Assembly: GCA_031425695.1 (NCBI GenBank)
Contig: JANPJV010000110.1
Location: 1-20,793, forward strand
Length of the DNA stretch: 20,793 bases
From: JANPJV01 sp031425695
GTDB taxonomy: Bacteria > Pseudomonadota > Gammaproteobacteria > Xanthomonadales > SZUA-5
Reading direction: 5' to 3'
The position numbers were made by a program, and so were the translations under genes. This document shows, piece by piece, positions 15,822 through 20,793 of the stretch. The stretch's first letter is position 1. Each line of letters starts with the position of its first letter. The notes under the pieces are model-generated. The model was not told where the DNA came from and made no database searches. It saw nothing but the letters and a program-made list of their open reading frames with translations.

Positions 15822-18240
15822 GACGGAGCGCGACCAATGGATCGACCGCCAGCGCGCGTCGGGCAGGCAGCAGGGTTGCTGCCGCAGCGACGATCAGCAA
15901 AGTCCCGGCAAGCATCGCGATGGCGCTGAACTCGACTCCGGTCTCGAGGAAGTTGGCCGCGCTTGCGACCATCTCCGCGAACGGCACAGCGACGCCGATA
16001 CCGATGACCAGCCCCAGGGCAATCTGCCAGAACGTGCTCTTGAGCAAGCCGCCCAGCACGTCGACGCTGGATGCTCCCAGCGCGCGTTGCACCCCGATCT
16101 CCCGAGTGCGTTGCCCGACCAACTGGGCGATCAGGCCGTACAGCCCGGCGGCGGCGAGCAACAGCGCGATCGAACCAAAGGCCGAGAACATCGACGACAA
16201 GACGCGCTCGCCCGCCATCGAGTTAGCGATCACTTCATCGTACGTGCGCAGCCAGTAGGCTGGCGTATCCGCATCAATTTGCCGCAAGGTACTCAGGAAC
16301 TGCGTCTTGAAGGCTCCGGGCTCGCCGCGCGTGCGCACTGCAATGCTCACGAAGCGCGCCGGATGCTGGGTCAGCGCGGTTAGCGATACCGGCATCACCT
16401 CGTCGCCGACATCTTCGAGCTGCAAGGTCTCGGTCACGCCGATCACCGTGTGCCAGCGTGAGCCTTCGCCGTCGGCCGGAATCTTGACGCGGCGACCGAT
16501 GGGATCTTCCTTCGGAAAAATCTGATCGGCAAATACCTGGTCAATCACGATCACCGGGGCACTGGTCGCCGTATCGCGGGATTCGAAGAAGCGTCCGGAT
16601 CGAAGCTCGACACCGTAGGTCGCAGCAAAGCTCGGATCGACTGAACCCTGGCGCGTGCGTGGCGGACCCGCTTCCCCGACCTCGAAGCCTTCAGGCAACA
16701 TGCTCTCGTCGGACGCCATCAGACCCGGCAAGGTGGTCGCAGCAGTCGCGTCCACTACCTCCGGGCTTTCGCGCAGCTTGGCCGTGAGCCGATCGGTGAA
16801 CGCCAGGGTATCGGCATCGGTCGGATAGGCTTCCGGGAACAATGCCACGCGCGCCGTGAGCAGGTTTGCGGGCTCGATCCCGAGATCGAATTGTCCGATA
16901 CGGTCGACCCCGCGCACCATGACCACCGTCGCCAGCAGCACGATGCAGGCCATCGCGAGCTCGCCCACCACCAGGAAACGGCTCAGCTTGCCGAGCCCAC
17001 CACCCGCGACGGAGCGCCCGCCGTCCCGCAGGGCGGAACTGAGCTTGTCGGTGCGCAGCCGCATCACGGGGAGCATTCCCACGAAGAGCGCAGTGATGAT
17101 CGCAACGCCCCCGGCAAACAGCACCATCTTCACATCGATGCTGAAATCCATCCACGGCGGCGGACCGTCGTCGGAGCCCGAAAAGCCCGTCAGCACGCTG
17201 TCGATTCCGAACTGCGCCAGAGGAATCGCGAGCGCGACTGCGACCAGCGTCAACGCCAGGCTTTGCGCGAGCAGCAACATCGAGACACGCCAACGGCTCG
17301 CACCGAGGGTGAGACGCAGCGCCAAGTCGCGGCTGCTTGCCAACGTGCGCGCCAGCATCAGGTTGGCTGCATTGGCGCAGGCCACCAGCAGCACCAGGAC
17401 GCAAGTCGCCAGCATCAGGTTCAACAGCAGCAGGGTTTCACCATTGGCGTACATGCGGCCCATGGTCTGCCAACCAATCTCAGCCTGTTTCCAGCGCGTC
17501 GGGTCGGTTGCCTGTTTGTCGACCATCCAGCTTTCCAGGCTCTCGGCCAGAGCCGATGCGTTCGCGCCTGTGGCCGGCTGGGCGAAAACTTCGAGATAGC
17601 GGTCTTCTGCGTCGGCGGTTCCCGGCTCGATGCGCGCCGCCATCCAAATGTCCTCGCGCTGCGGGAAATTGAAGTTCTCCGGCATGACGCCAATGATGGT
17701 TGCGGGCTGTGCATTGGCGCGGATCGCCTCGCCGACGACGCCTGGGTCACTGCCGAATCGCTGCCGCCAGGTGTTGTGCGAAATGATTACCGTGAGCGGC
17801 GCGCCAGGCGCATCGTCCTCGGCGGTGAAATCACGACCGAGTACCGGCGCCACGCCGAGCAGGCTGAAGAGCTTCTGGGTGACAAAGGCACCGTTGTAGC
17901 GTTCGGCAGTGCCCTTGTCGGTGATGTTGATCGTTCCCATGCCGGCACCGGCGACCTTCGCCTTGCCCGCGATCTGCCGTTCCCATTCGAGAAAGTGATT
18001 CCCGGAGAGGCCGTTGATTTCAGTGTCGTCTGGATTGCTGCGATCACGCCAGCCGATATTCACCACCGTCTCGGCGTTCGCATAAGGCAGCGGATCCCCG
18101 ACCATGCTCTTGATGATCGAGAGCATGGCGATCACCCCGGCCATGCCCAACGCGAGCACCAGCACGATCAGGATGCTGTTCATCGGCTGATTCAGCAGGG
18201 CGCGAACGCTCTGGCGCAGATCGGAAGCGGACAGGCTCAT
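15814..18240 (-). CDS. FtsX/MacB-type ABC transporter permease, duplicated (ADOP-like)
   Basis: 808 residues. The architecture is a tandem duplication: transmembrane helix 1 (about 22-42), a large periplasmic MacB_PCD-like domain (about 50-285), an FtsX block of three helices (about 290-415), another helix (about 445-470), a second periplasmic domain (about 475-680), and a final FtsX block (about 690-808) containing AAAGLYGLIAQLVGQRTREIG and the terminal ARRALAVDPLVALRHE. One chain therefore replaces the MacB permease dimer, as in ADOP-family permeases. Such systems export peptides, lipids or drugs across the inner membrane or drive a periplasmic step. The ATG at 18240 has AAGGA eight bases upstream and follows the first ATPase by 10 bases. 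The substrate is unknown. Confidence 0.93.
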   Translation of the reverse strand: MSLSASDLRQSVRALLNQPMNSILIVLVLALGMAGVIAMLSIIKSMVGDPLPYANAETVVNIGWRDRSNPDDTEINGLSGNHFLEWERQIAGKAKVAGAGMGTINITDKGTAERYNGAFVTQKLFSLLGVAPVLGRDFTAEDDAPGAPLTVIISHNTWRQRFGSDPGVVGEAIRANAQPATIIGVMPENFNFPQREDIWMAARIEPGTADAEDRYLEVFAQPATGANASALAESLESWMVDKQATDPTRWKQAEIGWQTMGRMYANGETLLLLNLMLATCVLVLLVACANAANLMLARTLASSRDLALRLTLGASRWRVSMLLLAQSLALTLVAVALAIPLAQFGIDSVLTGFSGSDDGPPPWMDFSIDVKMVLFAGGVAIITALFVGMLPVMRLRTDKLSSALRDGGRSVAGGGLGKLSRFLVVGELAMACIVLLATVVMVRGVDRIGQFDLGIEPANLLTARVALFPEAYPTDADTLAFTDRLTAKLRESPEVVDATAATTLPGLMASDESMLPEGFEVGEAGPPRTRQGSVDPSFAATYGVELRSGRFFESRDTATSAPVIVIDQVFADQIFPKEDPIGRRVKIPADGEGSRWHTVIGVTETLQLEDVGDEVMPVSLTALTQHPARFVSIAVRTRGEPGAFKTQFLSTLRQIDADTPAYWLRTYDEVIANSMAGERVLSSMFSAFGSIALLLAAAGLYGLIAQLVGQRTREIGVQRALGASSVDVLGGLLKSTFWQIALGLVIGIGVAVPFAEMVASAANFLETGVEFSAIAMLAGTLLIVAAAATLLPARRALAVDPLVALRHE

Positions 18241-18250
18241 CGGGGGGTCC

Positions 18251-19000
18251 TTATGCGCCGACGGCGGCGCGGCGGATGCGCGAGTCTTCTTCGTGACGCA
18301 GTCGATGCATGGTTTCTTCGTCGACCACGCGGCCGTCGAACATGAACACCTTGCGGTCGGCGAAATCGGCGTAGCGCGGGTCATGCGTCACCACGCAGAT
18401 GGTCGCGCCTGCCTGGTGCAGCTGGTCGAGCAGCAGCATCACCGCCTCGCCATTCTTCGAATCCAGGTTTCCGGTCGGCTCGTCCGCCAGCAGGATGGAA
18501 GGATCCCCGACCAGTGCTCGCGCGACTGCGACGCGCTGCTGCTGGCCGCCGGATAGCTGCGAGGGATAATGCTTCAGGCGATGCGCCATGCCGACGCGAT
18601 CCAGCGCTTCCTGCGCTTTCTTGCGGCGCTCGGCCTTGTTCAATCCGGCGCGATACGTCAGTGGCAGCTCGACGTTTTCGAAAACGGTGAGGTCACCGAT
18701 CAAGTTGAAGGCCTGGAAGATGAAGCCAATTTCCTTGTTGCGGATACGCGCGCGCTCATTGGCGCCGATCGCGCCGACCGGCCGCGTGTTGATGTCGTAG
18801 CTGCCACTGGTCGGCGTATCGAGCAAGCCGAGGATGGCCAGCAAGGTCGATTTTCCGCAACCGGACGGACCGGATATCGAGATGTATTCACCCTTGTGGA
18901 TATCGAGATGGATACCGCTCAGGGCGTGAGTTTCCACGTCCTCGGTGAGATAGACCTTGCCGACGTCACGCAGGGAGATGAGCGCGGGGCTCGCATTCAT
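18251..19000 (-). CDS. ABC transporter ATP-binding protein (MacB/LolD type, first ATPase)
   Basis: 249 residues with all nucleotide-binding motifs: Walker A GPSGCGKST (44-52), Q-loop Gln96, signature LSGGQQQRVAVARAL (149-163), Walker B ILLADE (169-174), D-loop NLDS (178-181) and switch His206. The sequence is typical of the MacB/LolD cytoplasmic ATPases that drive FtsX-type permeases. ATG 19000 has AAGAGG seven bases upstream. The stop lies 10 bases before the permease start and the start is 27 bases after the adaptor stop, so the three are one operon. The C-terminal 30 residues (DSRIRRAAVGA end) are charged and extend beyond the core. Confidence 0.95.
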   Translation of the reverse strand: MNASPALISLRDVGKVYLTEDVETHALSGIHLDIHKGEYISISGPSGCGKSTLLAILGLLDTPTSGSYDINTRPVGAIGANERARIRNKEIGFIFQAFNLIGDLTVFENVELPLTYRAGLNKAERRKKAQEALDRVGMAHRLKHYPSQLSGGQQQRVAVARALVGDPSILLADEPTGNLDSKNGEAVMLLLDQLHQAGATICVVTHDPRYADFADRKVFMFDGRVVDEETMHRLRHEEDSRIRRAAVGA

Positions 19001-19027
19001 GATTAACCTCTTGGTAATGTTTTGCGT

Positions 19028-20281
19028 TCAACGAAGACGCAAGCGTTCGTGCTGCTCGTAAGCAGATGTGTCCGAGAGAATGACCCGGTCGCCCTCGCTC
19101 AAGCCGCGGGCCACCTCGATCAGGCTGACCGATGCGCGGCCGAGGTCGATTGGCACACGGCGGGCAATGTCACCTTCCGGGTCGAGGCGGAACAAGGTGG
19201 TTGAGCTCTCGGCCTGCCCGAAGGCCGGGCGCCCGACAAACAGCACGTTCTGCAACTTCTCGATCTCGATGGTTCCATCGACGCTAAGGTCGGGACGCGC
19301 GCCTGGTGGGAGCGCACCTTCGAGGTCGACGTCGACTTGTACTGTTCCGTTGAGCACGGCCGGATCGATCCGCACGACTTTCCCGGGCACGATGCCGTTG
19401 CGCGTATCGACGCGCACGGTCTGTTCGAGCTTGATGTCTTTCGCTTGGGTTTCCGGCACACGCAGCTCGGCACGCAGCACTTCTGGCTGGGCCACGCGGG
19501 CGAGGTTGGTACCGGGCGCGACCTGCTGGCCTTCCTCGACCGCGATCACCTGGAGGATGCCGGACATGCCGGCCTTGACGCTGAGCTCTTCGGCCTGGCG
19601 CTGGCGTAGCTCGAACGTATTCTTGAGCTGATCCAGGCGTGCGCCATCGGCAGCGAGCTGCGCGCTCAGATTGTTCTGTTGCATCGTCAGCCGCTGGTGC
19701 TCGATGCCAATGCGCACCTTGAGTTGCTCAGCGCGCAATTGCGTCTGCTTGAACTGGAGCGAGGAGACGATGCCGCGGCGGTTGAGCTCCCCTTCGGCCT
19801 CAGCCTGCAGTTTGGCACCTTCGTAGTCGGCATTGACCGTGGCGATCTGCGACTGCTGGTCGAGGACCAAGCTCTGCAACTGAGTCTTGCGCGCCTCAAG
19901 GTCAGCCCTTGCGGCCGCGAGCGCAGCCTGAGCCGCGAGGACCTGATCGTCAATCTCGGGGTTCCGCAGCTCGAGAATCACCGTCTCAGGTTCGACGCGC
20001 GCACCCGGCTTGACCAGGATGCGCTCGACGCGCGAGCTGGCATCCGCGGAAATCCAGCGGATTTCCTTGGGCACCAACTGACCCGGCCCACGCACTTCGC
20101 GTAGCAGGTCGCCCCGCTTGACCGTATCTATCCAAACCGAGGCGCGTTCAACTGCCGGCGCGGCCGGTTCCAATCTGCTGATGGCAAAGCCGGCGGTGGT
20201 AAGAAGTACGATGCCAGCAGCAGCCAGGATGAAGCGTCGGCGCTGACGTTTGATTTTGAGCTCGGGGCGGGCGATATCCAT
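19028..20281 (-). CDS. Periplasmic adaptor (HlyD/MacA-like membrane fusion protein)
   Basis: 417 residues. A basic N-terminus and a single transmembrane helix (about 17-35) anchor the protein in the inner membrane. Next come a first half-lipoyl strand region (about 60-110), a long alpha-helical hairpin rich in Gln/Glu/Ala (about 112-245), the second lipoyl half (about 250-285), and a beta-barrel and membrane-proximal domain to the end. This is the layout of MacA-type adaptors that couple an inner-membrane ABC permease to the outer membrane or periplasm. It is the first gene of the export operon. ATG 20281 is chosen although no strong ribosome site precedes it; an upstream in-frame start at 20344 would add 21 atypical residues. 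No outer-membrane channel gene lies in the window. Confidence 0.92.
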   Translation of the reverse strand: MDIARPELKIKRQRRRFILAAAGIVLLTTAGFAISRLEPAAPAVERASVWIDTVKRGDLLREVRGPGQLVPKEIRWISADASSRVERILVKPGARVEPETVILELRNPEIDDQVLAAQAALAAARADLEARKTQLQSLVLDQQSQIATVNADYEGAKLQAEAEGELNRRGIVSSLQFKQTQLRAEQLKVRIGIEHQRLTMQQNNLSAQLAADGARLDQLKNTFELRQRQAEELSVKAGMSGILQVIAVEEGQQVAPGTNLARVAQPEVLRAELRVPETQAKDIKLEQTVRVDTRNGIVPGKVVRIDPAVLNGTVQVDVDLEGALPPGARPDLSVDGTIEIEKLQNVLFVGRPAFGQAESSTTLFRLDPEGDIARRVPIDLGRASVSLIEVARGLSEGDRVILSDTSAYEQHERLRLR

Positions 20282-20662
20282 GTGTGCGGGTTTGCAATCC
20301 GCGTGCCAGCTCCATCCTTGGAGTGCAACTCGTTGAATAAACAAGCTTTAGAGGAGGGCCCAATGCGTGACTGCACCGAGCATTGCGACCGACTGTTCGA
20401 TACCGCGTACGCTTCACGGGCCGTCTGTTCGGGAATGAACACCATCGCAGGGGGCCGCACAAGCCGATCGGGCAAAGACTTCTGCCGAGTATCTTGCTTA
20501 CGCGGGCGCGCTTCTTAGGGTGGTGTCGACAGCTCGGTCGAAGCGTGATTTTCGCAACAGGCGACGCCGGGTATCGCCCTGTAAGCAACACGCGGCGCTT
20601 GCGCGCTCAATTGCCTTTGTCAAAGCAGCGTCCGCTCCTTCAGCTCAAAACCCCCCAAAGCA
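20282..20662. other. Gap between the export operon and the rRNA operon
   Basis: About 380 bases without a convincing gene, tRNA or repeat. The promoter of the export operon should lie here on the minus strand, but I find no -35/-10 pair good enough to call. Open frames on both strands are short and lack ribosome sites. Confidence 0.6.
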
Positions 20663-20693
20663 CAACGCCCAGCCTTTGGAGGGCTGGGCGTTG
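20663..20693 (-). terminator. rRNA operon terminator
   Basis: CAACGCCCAGCC and GGCTGGGCGTTG form a 12-base-pair stem with a seven-base loop, about 15 bases beyond the 3' end of 5S rRNA. On the minus strand it is followed by TGCTTTGGGGGGTTTT, a weak T-run; the strong stem and position support the call. Confidence 0.8.
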
Positions 20694-20708
20694 TTTGCTA
20701 CATAAGGT

Positions 20709-20793
20709 GCTTGGCGATGACCTACTCTCGCATGCGGATGCACACTACCATTGGCGCTGGCGCGTTTCACTTCCGAGTTCGGGATGGGATCGG
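20709..20793 (-). rRNA. rrf: 5S ribosomal RNA, 3' part (truncated by the window)
   Basis: On the minus strand the sequence reads CATCCCGAACTCGGAAGTGA, then GCGCCAATGGTAGTGT, then GCGAGAGTAGGTCATCGCC, the conserved loop and 3' regions of bacterial 5S rRNA. The 5' third (roughly 30-35 bases) and presumably 23S and 16S rRNA lie beyond the window end. The exact 3' end is within a few bases of 20709. Confidence 0.96.

Noticed and set aside
16891..18345. 484-residue open frame antisense to the permease
   Set aside because: His/Arg/Gln-rich shadow of the permease gene, with no recognisable domain.
20345..20660. tRNA gene beside the rRNA operon
   Set aside because: No acceptor/TPsiC-like arms (GTTCGAATC type) or cloverleaf could be found on either strand.

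Overview
The window looks like chromosomal DNA from a high-GC gammaproteobacterium, most likely of the Xanthomonadales (Lysobacterales). The protein families, GTG starts and structured intergenic repeats all fit that group, but this is inference without a database search. Most of the sequence is ordinary housekeeping and transport. It also holds one unusual signalling region and an unusual density of structured intergenic repeats.

Layout. (a) 1-2800: a NAD-kinase-fold protein (+) converges on ahcY (-). The ahcY leader carries a probable S-adenosylhomocysteine (SAH) riboswitch and a perfect -10 box. (b) 2912-9223: a signalling block. It has a soluble PAS histidine kinase and a receiver-only regulator (+ strand), then a small Rcp1-like response regulator and a 1065-residue REC-PAS-PAS-LOV-GGDEF-EAL-REC protein (- strand). 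The LOV domain keeps the photo-adduct cysteine and all the flavin-contacting residues I checked, at phototropin-like spacing. This is probably a blue-light-responsive cyclic-di-GMP enzyme. (c) 9491-11717: an ankyrin-repeat protein and the sodium/proline symporter putP. (d) 11718-12294: a gene-free composite repeat region. (e) 12295-14943: a 3-hydroxybutyrate dehydrogenase, a small secreted Cys-pair protein, and metK. (f) 15096-20281: a four-gene MacAB-like export operon on the - strand (adaptor, ATPase, double-length permease, second ATPase). (g) 20663-20793: the 3' end of a - strand rRNA operon (partial 5S rRNA plus terminator).

How the genes work together. metK makes S-adenosylmethionine (SAM), and ahcY removes the SAH left after methylation, so two steps of the methyl cycle lie about 11 kb apart. 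The kinase, receivers and LOV/c-di-GMP protein may form one light/phosphorelay circuit. The receiver after the kinase and the C-terminal receiver of the LOV protein share an unusual KPWDD ending. The export operon is self-contained.

The most interesting non-coding signal is a family of four copies (1044-1130, 4836-4946, 9305-9420, 11957-12076) of a roughly 90-120 bp element built from up to four consecutive stem-loops. Between copies the stems change on both sides so that pairing is kept. A different 131-bp hairpin-rich unit is tandemly duplicated at 5113-5373, and a long inverted repeat encloses the copy at 11957.
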